Shown here: positions 8,600-22,195 of the stretch, in pieces
How positions within the stretch are numbered: the first letter of the stretch is position 1
Layout of the letters: the number at the start of each line of letters is the position of its first letter
Source: Smittium mucronatum
Lineage: Eukaryota; Kickxellomycota; Harpellomycetes; Harpellales; Legeriomycetaceae
Direction of reading: 5' to 3'
Length of the DNA stretch: 24,610 nucleotides
Assembly (NCBI GenBank): GCA_001953115.1
Contig: LSSL01000339.1
Span: 6,036-30,645 of the forward strand
Made by a program: the position numbers and the translations under genes
Notes under the pieces: model-generated
Told to the model about the DNA's origin: nothing
What the model saw: only the letters and a program-made list of their open reading frames with translations
The model's database searches: none

Positions 8600-11500
8600 C
8601 TAGATGAAAGTATAATGCCATATATTTCTAGCTTTTGATAAAAAATATTCATTTAAAAAAATATTCAAACTCAAATAAAAATTAAGAATTTTATTTTAAT
8701 CTATTTTTTTCAAAACTAGGAACTATTGTGGTCTTTACAATAAATAAAAATACAATATAAAATAATCTTTTATTAAAATATATTACTATTAAATATAAAT
8801 CATATTCCCTTTGAAAAAAACTCTAAACCGAAAATTATTTGTATAAAAAAAATATATTTCGAAATTCATTGTTCTTTTGGAAATAGAAAATTAATTTTCG
8901 GATTTATTAAAAAATATTAAATTTTGTGGTTCATGTTCTATTTCATATTTATATCTAGATTCTTGAACAACCAAAAAAAATACATTCTAAGCCGACTCAT
9001 CTATCTTTCCAATATTTTTTGTTATCTAATATAAAAAAATTATTTATTTTGGAGAAAAAAATGAACTATAGGGCAGTTATATTTTTTTAGCAAAATTTAA
9101 ATATTCTTTATTCACTTGATTCTGTTGATTGATTTAATATTTTCCAACACAATCTATTGAATGATATTTATTTATTTTTTTACATATTTTTTTTTTCTTT
9201 CAGCTTTTACAAAAGAAATTTGTTAATATTGAAAGTCGATGAAACTAATATATTTTGAATTTTATTCTGAAATTTTACAATATGCTAAAATATCAATTGT
9301 TTCTCGGTTTAATTTTCTACAATTTATAATGAATTTATTTATATTTTATGCTTTATTGCCTGTTTATATTAAAAATATCTGTTTCATCCAATCTCTTTTT
9401 TATTTTACTTGAAAATACTGTTCAAATATGGTTTTATGAAGGAGAAAATTATAGAAATTTTCGCGTTCATGTTATAATAATAAAATATGGATCAATAGTA
9501 TTAATTTTTTTAAAAATATAAAATGAATTTACCAAATAGTTTTAAAAAACTCATCCCTAAAAAATTTATCCCAATTTCCTCTTTTCTTTTATGTAAAAAT
9601 GAATATTTTATTTCCGATGAGCATTTTTAATTATGTGTTCTAAATATTCCTTCAAAAATCATATTATTTTCATCCCAAATTAATTTCATAATAATTTATT
9701 TGCCATATAATGATACGATATTGATATTACATTTTTATTTAATTCAAATAAGAGATAAGTATTCGGAATTCAAAGCATCGAAAAATTTTCAATGATTTTT
9801 CTATATGTTTCGAGTAAAAAATGCGTATTTTTTCGTACATATAGTCATCGATTCTAAAAAATTACACCCATTTTACTAAAACTTGCATTTTAAAAGTATC
9901 TTAAAATTCTATAAAGCTTCCTTGTGGTTTTTTGTACGATTTAGCTTTACATTTTTATTAAAAAAATAACATGATTAATTCTAAACAGGTATTAAATCAA
10001 ACGAAATATTTTATAATATATGTTTGTTGGAAATTTTTTGTAAACTTTAATGCTTTTTTATCAATTATATCGGTATATTTTTTTTAAATACAAATATTAG
10101 ATAGTTTTATTAATATTTTAACTTTTTTTTTTCTCGACTGCAAGTACTAAAAAACTTCACATTATCTATATTTTGTTTTTAAATTTTATATAATAATAAT
10201 AATAAATTAATATCAAGGAAAAATCATCATTTTAAAACCTTATAGTTATAATTTATATCTAATTTTCGTATAACTCATTAATATTTACATATTTTATTTT
10301 TAAAAACTGCAAATATCAATCTTTAAATTAAGATTTTTTTTATTATTTCAAAATTAAATAGTTATATTATAAGTGATAATATAATTTGGAAATATTTCCA
10401 CGAAAAAATTATTATAATTTCGGGAAAAAAAATTCTAAAAAAACTTCCATTGGAAACACAATGAAAATCTTTCAATTATAATATCAATTTTTAATTTATA
10501 TATATATTGGGGTATGAATTTTAAAAATTATTTGGGATGTTTTTTATGAAACTAGTTTATGTACAGATAAATGATTTGAATATAACAAACAATCTAGGAA
10601 ACCTTTGTATCAATTTCTGATTAATAAATGAATTTTTTTTTGCATAATTATCCTGATTTGAAATATTAAACATTCTAAAACAATAAAAAAATCAATTTTA
10701 TAATGCCTATAAAATTTTAATGTATTCAAATTTTTGATAGTAGATTTTCAAAATGAATATATATTTTTTTCATTATTAGAATTAGCCAAAACCTATTTAA
10801 AAAATATTAATTGAAGCGGCAGAAATAAAATATGGAGAATATTGATCTAGCCTCTAAAAATTGTCTATTATGAATAAAATGAAATAATAATATTTGGATT
10901 TTTTTGATTTTAAATAAAAAAATACTTTCTGATACACTTTTGAAAGCTTTAATTAAAATATAATTCATCACTTAATGTAAAGATAAATTTTTATCAGACT
11001 ATTTGGAATTTATTAAAATAATTTTTTCCAAAAAAAGTGACTAATTTTTTGGATTTTAATTATTCTCAAGAGTATATAATTTTCCGAAAGCATATTTAAT
11101 TTCACGCTTTGGGTTTTTCTTCATATGAAACAGGTATACACCATTTCTCTCCTATTTTAATATTTATCATGGCTCACTATCAACGAGAGAGCGTAACACT
11201 GCAGCATACTTTTATAATATAGAAAAATATTCCATTATATCAATATCAACACATTACTTATCAAAAATCTTCCAAAGTGAGAATATAGATAATAGTAAAG
11301 TCTAATTTAAAAATACAAAATTCTCTGTTAAAATTTCATTACTTTGCATATTTTATAAATTATTTTGTTTTGCCGAACGATAAAAATTTACATTTGCGAT
11401 AAATGACTTTTTCTTCTCAGAAAAATATATCATTGGTTTTTCTTTTTTTTTTAAATATAATATAAAAATTACATTTATTAGATAAAATTATTTAAATTTT

Positions 11501-13147
11501 TCTTTAAACATTTTTTCGCATTTAAACCTTTATTTTTCACTCAAGCCATTTATGTAGCTTTTAAAAAAAGACCATTTTTAACTTTTTACTATTGAAAATA
11601 GAACGGTTCAAATTGAATGAATATTAAATTTTATGAACTTATTATTGTACCTTTAATCTTAAAGCCTAAGATGAAAGAGAAATTTATTTTTTTTGCTTGA
11701 AAATACTTTATTTTAATTTTAAGTCATCAAAATGTATGTATTTTTTAAATTTTAGTATAATGAATATTTTAAGTCTTTGTAATTATTTAATAAATCTACC
11801 ATCTGTTTTCCATTTTTTAAACTCCAAATGTTTTTCATGTTAATATTTTATTGATTTTTTAAAGTATTCATGATAAGTGCAGAAGTATTTTAGAACTAGT
11901 AATATAAAAATTAACATGAATTCTTCGCATAAAATTATAGACTAATTAAGTTTCAGCAAAAATGTTTTTTAATCACTTAGAAACGCTTTATCTCCATTAA
12001 AATAATAATAATAATAAATTTCAAGTTTATAATTTTTTCAAGTTTTTTAAAAAAAATTGCAAAATTATCCAATTGAATCAGGAACTAGGATTAATTTAAT
12101 ATCTATAAACATTTTTTTAAACCGATGATTGAAAAAAAAAGATATTTAGATTGTTTAGCTTAAATAATACTGGTTATTTTTGAGAAAAAAATCTATTACT
12201 ATGTTTTAAAGGCTTTTATTTTTGGGAAAAAAAATTTATTATCCTCTTAAACCTCAAAGAAAAAAATATTTTTGTAATTAAGTTAATATATCTTATGTCT
12301 AAAATAGAATTCGTTAATTAATTTTCATATTTATAACCATCATATGGATCAAAAAATCTGTTAATATTAAAAAATATAAGATAATTACCGAGAAAAATAC
12401 GTTATTTTTATACCTGTTCATTCCTAATTTTATAAATGGTCTCTTCTAAAATTTATATAAGGCTTTTCCAGCTATTATTTTGATATATCACGCAAAAAAA
12501 TAAATCAGAAAAAGAGTAAATAAGACCCATTTACACTAAAAATAAACCGAATAAGACAAATACTCTTTTATAAATAGATTAAACAGCATTTTGTTATGGA
12601 ATGATAGATACCCAATATATAAAGGAAATAATTAACAATACTTTAGTAGATTTTTGATTATCCATGGCTTGAAAACTAAAAAACCATTGGAAAATAATAT
12701 ATTTAAAAATTTAAGTACATTTATAGCTTCAATTTTTGCAATGAGTCTAGTTTTTTTTTCACGAGTCCAACTTTAATTTATATATAATAATTCAAAAAAA
12801 AAAGTTTGAATATTGAAGAAGATATTTTTATTTTTTTAATTTAGGCTTCAATAAAAGTTTTATTTGGAAAATTTGGTTGTTTTTGAATATTTTACCGCTA
12901 ATTATAGAAATTTTTTTTCAAAATTTTTTCTCTTTTTTAAAAATAATAACAAAAAAATATATATTAAATTTGAATCACGATCTGATTTATGTTTTTTTCA
13001 TAATATTTTTATTAAAAATGTCTTACTTATTTAGGAAAATTATTTTATGAAGAATTTTATATATAATTATTTAAGTAAGTTTTTAAACAAAATTTACTTT
13101 CTTATATAAGCCTATAAAATTGGAACCAAAGTGAAAAAATGAGGTTC

Positions 13148-13214
13148 TTTTTAGCTTTAGATTATCACCCTGAAATTAATAACGATAGCTGATGGCTTAT
13201 ATCTAAGCTAAAAT
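13148..13214. repeat. imperfect inverted repeat
   Basis: TTTTTAGCTTTAGATTAT on the left is largely the reverse complement of ATATCTAAGCTAAAA on the right, around a spacer of about 33 nt. The spacer is richer in GC than its surroundings. It is a weak hairpin candidate in very AT-rich DNA; no known RNA family is recognised. Confidence 0.35.
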
Positions 13215-16200
13215 TAATAAAGAAATCTATTATTATGTATTAAGACTCGAATTATTTGTGAATATTTTACCGTTAATTTTTTTACTGTTATAATAATTAA
13301 ATTTGATTGGTTGATATAAGCTAAATGATACTTTTTCACGTTTTTCTTAAAATTTTTTATAATTTTTGAGAAGCTAGATATAAGGGAATATTTTTAAGCT
13401 ACACATTAAAATCAAATTTAAATTCAATTTTTCTAAATGAATTCATTTATCAACTATATTTATATCTAGAAAAAAACTGACTAGTTATTTGGAAAAATAC
13501 GAAAAATATCGATGCTATTTTTTTATTATTATATTTAAAACTTCTCCAATAAATAAAAAATATTTAGAGACGAAGTTTCTTTAATTTCATAAAAACTATC
13601 TTTATTATATATTTTAGTTTTTGAAAACATCTTACGAAAAAATTGGACTTAATAATAACAAATATGAAATTTTTTCCTTCAAAACGCAACTTTTCGCATT
13701 TTTTTGGCCGAAATTAGCGCTTAAGCGACATAAGACTATAAATCATATCGAAAAATAATTTTTAAATTGAATATTTATAAAATTACGCCTGTATTTCTAG
13801 ATATCTTATAAATAATAAAAAAAAATAAAAAAAAAACGTCAATAATAACATTGGATTTTTAAGATTATTTTCGCATTAATCCATAAATAATATCCGATTT
13901 CCCTAAATTTTATCCTATTTTTTTAAATTCAGTTGATTAAAAAGTTTTGATAATATTCTGATAGATTTTAGCATTTTCAATTACCAAATTAAGTTTTATT
14001 TATAGATAGTTTTTTTTATAATTTTAATAAATCATATAATATTAATATATTTTCCTTTATAAATCTGGTATCACCTTTTCGAAATAAAATTATATATTAA
14101 ATCACCAATTTTATTAAATAATAACGGGGATTATAAAATTTATTTAATTACTTATTTTATAAATAATAGAACTAATTCTACTGAATCCAGATTTGTTATT
14201 TCATAACATACACTTATTTCTTATTTAATTTTTCTTTTTATTATAAGTAATAATTATTTCCATAAAAAAATAATTAGATGGTGGTTAATAATAAAAGATT
14301 ATATAATGAGTTGATAAAATACCGAAATTTTCATTTTGAATAACATAAAATCTTATCATTAGCTGTTTATTTTTTATTATTTAACTGTTTATTAAATATT
14401 TTGATTTTTCACATTCAAATATTTTTTATAAATGGGTATTTATTTTGTTTAATTTAGTCCATATGATATATAGTTAATTATAAATATATATCCTAAATTC
14501 ATACAAACATATATTAATTTCAAGATTTCAAAAAATTTTAAAATTCAGAAATTTATGAATATCAAAAAGGAGAAATATTTTTAAATGTGACATTCTTTTA
14601 ATAATATTTAATTGTACATATATTAAATATATCTGATATTGATTAAATAAATTTTGTTTTTACAAAAAAACAAAAATAGCAATATATAGATTTCAATTTA
14701 TAATTGAAATTATTTTTTAAAAAAATATAAGTTAGTAATGTTAAAAATTAAATATTTAAATTTCTAAAATATAGGTTTACATTTATATATGTGTATCCTT
14801 AAAATGACTTAATACCATAATTTAAAAGAAAAAAGCGGTCAATTCGACTGCAAACCTATCAATTTAGGCAAAAAAAAAATCAAATTGATTTCAAATGTAT
14901 CAATTTAGTAACAATAAAATCAAGTTATGTTTTCCTATATTGAAAGCCTGTAAACAGTGAAAATTAAAATTATAACTAATAATAATAATTTTTTAATTGT
15001 AACACGACACAATCCTGTCAAACACTTTCTATTTTTTAAAAAAATTATTAACCCAATGAAATTTTTTTAAAAATTGAATGCCAATTTGTGTGCCATAGGA
15101 TCTGAAATGGTTAAAAGACCTCAAAATCTACATCTATCTTAACTAATGTTGAATTTTATTAAAATTTTTATGAAACCATGAAAAAATTTTCCATTTAATT
15201 TGATATAAAATTTCGATTTCAAAATCAAATTCTTTTTTATTAACAAATAGGATCTAAGGTAGTGAAAAGATGAAAAATACTTGCCGAATTTTTGTTATTT
15301 CTTTAATAAAATTTCTTATATTTTATTTAGGAAGACTAAATATGCATTGATTTATTTAGCAGGTTTTAAATAGCGAATAATCAATAAGGAAATCAGCATT
15401 TCTAAATAGATTCACTTAGAATTAATTCGATTTTTTTTTACAAAATTGACAGTTTTTGTCCATTTAACTATTAAATTAATAATAATAAGTAGATCTTTTT
15501 TCTAAGAATTTAAAAAATATTTATCATATAAATTTTTTTTTATGACCCCATATATCATAATAATAGTTTTAAAATAGAATAGAAAATAGAATAGAGAAAA
15601 CTTATTGCTGTTATAAAATCGCTACCGATAAATTAATTTTTAATTAAATAAATTTTTTGTTACAGAGCCAAAGCTAATTAAAAAAGAGGTCAGAAGACTA
15701 AAATTAGTTTGGAATTAATACAAAATTTATCTTTTCTATAAATATATACAAGTTTGTGTATAATTGATATTTTAAATACGAATTTTATAAAAATATTTAT
15801 ATCATCGCTATTTAAAATAATAGTTTTCAAGTAAAATTTTCGATATCGGATCTTTATTTTTTTTTATAAATTATAACATCATCGGTTTTTGTTCTAAAAA
15901 AACTCATTAAATTTCAAAAAAAAAAATCGTATTTATTTGGTAGTTTGTTAAAAATATTTATATAAACTGATGAATTTATTAGAATTATCATTTATGAAAA
16001 TATAAATAATAATGATTGTTAGAATTAAATAAATCTAATTTATATTTTACAATTGGAGTATGTAATATTTTTCATTTTTAAGGCATTTTTTCATCATTAT
16101 TATTAAAGGTATATTTTATTATTAAAAATATCTAGAATTTTTTTAAATCGAATCCAAAAAATAATGATGAGATAAATAAATTTTTATAATAAAGTTTGGT

Positions 16201-18059
16201 GACATTTTTTTTAAGCTATAAAATACTTATTATTTAATTACAACAAAAGTAATTTAGTTATTAGTGTGCTATATTTATAGAAAAATAAATAAATTTGATT
16301 TGTAATATAGCCAAAATCACGATTATTTTAATTTTATATGTATGAAATTTTAAATTTATAAAAAAACGGAGTTTTTTACATATTTTATTATTCATATCTT
16401 ATATAGGTATAACTATAAAGTTTTTAATTTTTTAAAATTAGGGGATGAGTATTGAATATGTAATTTTTTTCAATTATTTTTATTCTTTTTCAAATAATTT
16501 ATCAAAAATTATGAATTTTGAACCTTTAACTGTAAAGAAGTAAATAAGCTACAAAAACTTATATAGTTCCAATGTAAAATTATATTAATAAAAAAACATA
16601 TTTTACCAATTCATAGCCCAAAAAAGCATTATAGGTTTTAATAGGAAATTTTTTACTTTGTAATCAAGATAAAGAAGATATTATAAGAGTTTTAATATTT
16701 TTTTTATTCAATAAAAACTTCAATTTTAATCGATGGAAAAAAATGCCAATTAATAAGATAATTCTTTCTAAGTGATATCGATAAATTTATAATTTCATTA
16801 ATATTAATAGGTTTCTATTATTAGCTTAGAAAAAAATATTTAAAGTTTATTAATTAATTAAAGCTTTGAATATTTATTAGTAACCCAAATTAAAATTATA
16901 TATTTATTTAGTAGATTTATAGAAAGGATTAGATATAATTTTTGTTTTTAATATAAGGTTTCACATTTCTTAACATATATTTAGAAGGAAGTTTGAAATT
17001 AAATTTAGTATAAATATATTGAAATTTCTTTAAATATAATTAAAAGCTCAAAGGATTAGAAAAAAGATTTATCTAATACATGTTTCGGTTACGAAGGTAG
17101 GAATTTTTTCATGAAATGTTTATAAGTATTATTTTTTTATTTTCATGTTTACTTAATATAAATAACTTTTTGAAACAAATATAATTAAAAACAGCGGTTA
17201 AATATAAACAGAATAATGAAATTTAAATATGAATAATGATTAAAACTAAAACATTATTATTTATCACAGTAAATAATTTAAAAATACAAGTTGTATAAAA
17301 TTATAAAAATAGTTGTATTAGGCTATAATATTTCCGAATTTGGTTATTGATAAAATAAACTATATTTTAAATTGGTATTAAAATAATAATATACAAATTA
17401 AAGGTTTGATTTTATCTTGAATTTCACTAGATGTAAGCTAAAATCTGTTTATTATATTTATTGAAAAGAACATGCATATTAAGTTAAGATTAAAGAAAAA
17501 TTAAATAATTTAAAATTTTAAAAGATAAAAAGATAAAAGAGAATTCATGTGTTCTCACTGAGAATTTAAATATCTATCAAATAATTAAAATTGCCACTAT
17601 CACACCAAAAAATATTATAAAAAAATCGACATGGATAATATGCTAATTTTTACAAGTTTTTTAGAGTTTTTTCTTTTTTTTTCTTGAAGATTTAATCATC
17701 AACGGAGTTAGGAGAGAAAGTGATATTTTCTATAAATTTTTCTATTAAATATTAATGAAAAATAATTTTAAATCATGATTAAAAATGCATTTATCCGAAA
17801 TAGGGAGCATTTCTTAGTAAAAATGGCAATCCGAAAATATAAATATTTGACTGAAAACAATATACCTTTCAAAATTGGTTTATAATAAAATTTCAATTTA
17901 ATTTAATTTAGGTGCTCATTTACTTAAAATCGCTTTTAATAAAATTCAACATTTTTATATATTATTTATCGAACCAACATTGAAGGTTAGGGGGTTTATT
18001 AGGGTTTAATATGAACGGTATCTTCATAAAAAAAAAGAATTAATATCAATATTGGTGAG

Positions 18060-18305
18060 ATGAGAAATTATTTAGTTTATTTTGGGTGGTTTAAAATTCA
18101 AATTATTCTTGCTGCAAATGTATTTGGCTTCACTGGGATTTATTGCAAAGTGTTATTTGTAAAGAGGAATTCCACAAAGGAAGTTCAAAAAGTGAAAAAA
18201 TATATCTTTTTTAAAAAAAAAATACATATAATTTGCAAAATTATCCATTTTATTTATATCAACTACAAAAAACAGCACATGAATCAATACTTTTTGGTTA
18301 AATGA
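18060..18305 (+). CDS. doubtful 81-codon frame in the desert
   Basis: ATG at 18060, TAA at 18303-18305. The first 45 codons (MRNYLVYFGWFKIQIILAAN and on) lie in a small GC-richer islet. The second half is Lys/Ile/Tyr/Phe-rich, as expected from random AT-rich DNA. No family is recognised. It is most likely chance or a relic of a decayed element, and is listed because it is the only frame of this length in the desert. Confidence 0.1.
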   Translation: MRNYLVYFGWFKIQIILAANVFGFTGIYCKVLFVKRNSTKEVQKVKKYIFFKKKIHIICKIIHFIYINYKKQHMNQYFLVK

Positions 18306-21132
18306 ATTTTAACATTTTTTATCATCATAATTAAACTCTAAATGTTATGAAAGTTTCACTAAAAAATGAGCCCCACTCAGTGTATAATTTCATCCTCGAA
18401 TAAAAATGAATGTGATTAAAATGAGATAGTAATCCAAAAGGGGGTATTGTTAAAAAATTGAGCAAAGTTCAATAGGATTAAAATTAAATAAATGATCTTT
18501 TGCGGGCATAAAGCTTCGTATATTATTATTTTTAAAGTGCAAAGAGTATTTTTAATAGAAGAGCATATAAATAACCTTTATCGAAGTTGGATTTTTAAAA
18601 AATTAATAGAGAACCTAAAATTTTTTATAATCTTTTTTTTTTAAAAAGTGAATTTATTAACATAGTAAAACCCAAATAGAGCTTTAAATTTACCACTAGA
18701 CCTCATTATCTATCATTATTTTTTTAGAAAAATTAAATTAGCCGCTATATGCAAATATTTTTTTATCTTGGAACCACCAATATAATCCAAAAAAAACTTA
18801 TAGCATAATATTTATTTAATAATCAATCATGAAACAGCAAAGCTCAATAATAATGAATCTTGTGCACCTTTTTTTTACTTTAAAGTCCAATAAAATAAGT
18901 GGAGCATTTACATGAACCACAATTATAATCTTAGTTTTGATATTTTCAAACCTTCCTAGATTTTTTCAATATGCGATTGATTATTTTGAAATTCAATTAT
19001 GTATAAATTATCCAAGCATCAAAAATATTTAATAACTTTCTTTATACAATCTCTGAAATGCATTTAACTATTCTATTTATTCAAAAAAAAATCTAAAATT
19101 TTTAGTTTTTTTTAAATTTTTTTTTCATAACCAACACCCCAATCTTTCATGACTCGAAGAGATATTTAGTTACAAAATACCAATATATTTTTAGATAAAA
19201 TAAAAATCCAACTAACTAGAACAAGTAATAACACTTTAATTTTTTTTTAAATATCCCATTTTGATCTCGATTTTCCTGGTTTTTGTCTTTTTAAGCCAAA
19301 AATACCAATACATATACATAGTTATGTTTAAATTTTTTTTTTTCCGATTTAAATCGCCTCAAAAAATTGATTTTTTCAATCTTAATAAGTATTCTTTTAT
19401 CTCGTAATTAATTTTCATTTTCCATATTGATGGCTTAGAATTTTTCTATAGATCGAGTCAAAATATCAATTTTTCTATTTTCAGCAGGTTCGAGATGTCT
19501 CAGATTCCCAAAATAAAAAATCAGTCAATATAAATGAACTTCAAAGTGTTCAAAAATAGATTTTTTCGTTATTTTAAAAATCTCACTCAGTATATACAAT
19601 GTGGTTTTTTAAATTTTTCTTTTTTCAAAAGATATTAGCTTAAAATAGAAGCCCTTCAATTAATTTTACATAACCCTAAATTTATGAATGATAATATACT
19701 CATAAAAAGTAGTGTAATCTATTCAATTTTTATTCTTTATTGAAATTATCTTATAAAAAAAGCTTATATGGGAACGATAAAACCTTTACTAAGTAAATAA
19801 AATTCTTCAAATAAATCCTGCCATTCAAAATAAATTCGATGAATAGTATCAATTCATTAAAACTAAAATAATAATAAAATTGAGTGGATTATTGAACGGG
19901 TGAAAAAATGAGTTTCCGGATAAAATTATGTTATAAAAAAAGGCAAAAATTCGGATATTACAGATTTTTTTTAAATATATACCTAAATAAAATTTCTAAA
20001 TGTTTTTATCAATATTTTTCTATTTTCCCGAAAAAAAAATCCTTTCACTTTAATTTATCTAGAGATTATAATCTAAAATAAAAGAAAGATGATATTATAT
20101 TATGAAAAGATTTATAACTTTAACCTAATAAAAAATTAAGGATATTAAAAATTTCAACAAATTTCATTAAAGTTAAATATAGAGCAGATTTATCACGCGA
20201 TATAAATAAAGAACCCATTTAAATTTTATATACTCCAAAGTTTAGAATTATTATTCTAAGCAGTGTAATTAATTTATAATGAATTGCTCCTTTTTTTATT
20301 AGTCTAAGTTTCAGAGAGAAATTCTAACTTAGTAAAATAACTGAGCATCAAAGATAATTCTCTATAAATTTATCTTCTAATAATATTCACATTTCACTTG
20401 AATCCACACAATCAACCCGGTGTAAATTCTGGTAAGATAAAATAAAATATTACAAAGGGGAGTGTATTTTTTTTTATTAGATATTTATAGTTTTTTTATA
20501 GCTAAAAAATGAACCAAATCTTACATTTTTACGGATATTAGTTAAGGTAAAAATATGGATTGCCATTGTTAAGCCAATATCATCAAATAATATAAACAAA
20601 AACATAAATTCTATTAAAAATAATTTATTAAAATTTATTAAAAAAAGAAGTTAATTCATCAATATAAAAATAATCTTGAAAGATTAATTAATTTAAACTG
20701 CAGTTTGTTTTATAAACCAAAGATATAAATTTTTTGATATCGAAACTTGATGATGGTTTCCTTGAAGAGCAGTAGACTTTGGTTAGAGTTTTATAGTTAC
20801 ATATGATCGGAAATAAGGTAGTAAATGTGATTTTCTGTCAATAAAAAAGATATCTTGTATTATTACAACAAAGTTTTCTTGATTCATTGTGAGATGAAAA
20901 ATAATATCGAAATTAACTCGCGCATTAAATTACAACAAGAATTTATAGAAAAATATATAATTTATTAATAAACGCATTATTAGAAATATTTTTAAAATTT
21001 TTTGTTAAGGGTTATTAGTGTATTTAGCCCAAAAACATTTATTCGAAAATTACTAAATGAAATAAATACACATATCGTTTTTAAAGTTGGATTTCAGTCG
21101 TTAAAAATCAGAAGGCATTCCTAATTCATAGA

Positions 21133-21148
21133 ATGTACCATAGTACAT
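21133..21148. repeat. perfect 6-bp inverted repeat
   Basis: ATGTAC, a CATA loop, then GTACAT. A compact hairpin with a 4-nt loop; probably chance, but it lies 50 bp from a second, longer palindrome. Confidence 0.5.
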
Positions 21149-21200
21149 GATTTATACATAGGCGATTATTCAAAAGATCCTACTTTTTTTTTTACAAAGC

Positions 21201-21230
21201 GCTATATGTTAGTTTTATATTACATATAGC
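21201..21230. repeat. perfect 9-bp inverted repeat
   Basis: GCTATATGT and ACATATAGC are exact reverse complements around a 12-nt loop (21210-21221). It could be a cruciform or hairpin site. No gene is near enough to make it a terminator. Confidence 0.6.
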
Positions 21231-22124
21231 TGACTTAATAGACATGATTAATGTTCATGCTTGAAGTTGGTTTAAGCATTTCGCAACAATATTTAATCGC
21301 TTTTTTTTAAAAAAAGTTATAAAAAAGCCACACTATATTCAATCTTTTTTATAATGATATAGATGATTTTTTAACAAAACTTCTAGTGTGGTTAACAATC
21401 TGCCAAAAATAGATATTTGACCCATGTAAACGAAAAGATTGATTGTACCTCATTTAGTAAAAAAAACAACTTTATATCTGTTCGTATAGGATATTTAAAA
21501 TTAGAGCGCATTCAATAGAAATCGCCCTTTTAGATTGGAGGACAATTCCCAAGCTAGCGGAAAGTGTAATTTTTCTTAATATGAATTATTTTAAAAAAAG
21601 TAAAGGCTATTTTTGTTTCTAATATTGAAAAAAAAAAAAAGAATCGCTGAATACGCTCTTTAGCAGTTGGTTTTTAATTTAAGAATATCGGGAGCTTGAT
21701 TCAGATAATACTTGGATATATATGTATTTGCTTGAATACAAAACAATCCAAATAAAAATGGGAATATTATATAATATATGCGATTGAATTTAATTATAAA
21801 CATTTTTTTACATTATATACTAGTAGTGATAGTATAATTTATGAGATCTTGGTAATGTTTATATCTATAAAAGATAATTGAATACACTTTTACCCAATTG
21901 ATTACATTTATTAAACACATGCATAAATTCCTCATATTTTTGAGAGAGCTGTTGATAATTTTTGAGTAATTGCTAATTAAGGCAAGATTGATTTTATCCA
22001 ATATTCCTATCTTAAATTTTCACGAGAGATAATTCTGAGATTCAATTAGTATTTAAAATGAGCTACAATCACAATCATTAATAATGAATTATATTTGATA
22101 AATTGATATTTATCTCAGTTTTTG

Positions 22125-22195
22125 AATCTGTAATCTGTAATCTGTAATCTATAAGATGAAGATAAAAGATAAAAGATAAAAGATAAAAGATAAAA
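22125..22195. repeat. compound 7-bp microsatellite
   Basis: AATCTGT is repeated three times plus AATCT (22125-22150). A short joint follows, then GATAAAA five times (22161-22195). Both units are seven bases long. Repeat number is likely to vary between isolates. Confidence 0.9.

Larger units (their letters stand above)
8600..20390. other. extremely AT-rich gene desert
   Basis: Nearly 12 kb of A/T homopolymers and TA-rich sequence. Two lines counted by hand gave GC of 15% (10201-10260) and 18% (12361-12420), against 47% in a line of the RNase gene (23341-23400). Stops interrupt every frame, and the only open frame above 60 codons is at 18060-18305. No rRNA, tRNA, tandem satellite or intact mobile element was recognised. 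Local GC-richer islets occur near 11100-11222, 13140-13215 and 18060-18200. Candidate natures are a decayed (perhaps RIP-like mutated) repeat island, a centromere-like region, or organellar-type DNA. Confidence 0.7.

Noticed and set aside
19475..19510. tRNA B-box-like string GGTTCGAGATG
   Set aside because: It lacks the following CC and has no matching A box or acceptor stem. No tRNA could be supported anywhere in the window.
8600..20390. Mitochondrial genome segment
   Set aside because: The composition would allow it, but no rRNA, tRNA or respiratory gene could be recognised and nuclear genes flank it. Kept only as one hypothesis to test by blastn against the organelle.
22125..22195. CRISPR-like or satellite array
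   Set aside because: The units are 7 bp with no spacers and only three to five copies. It is a simple microsatellite in eukaryotic DNA.
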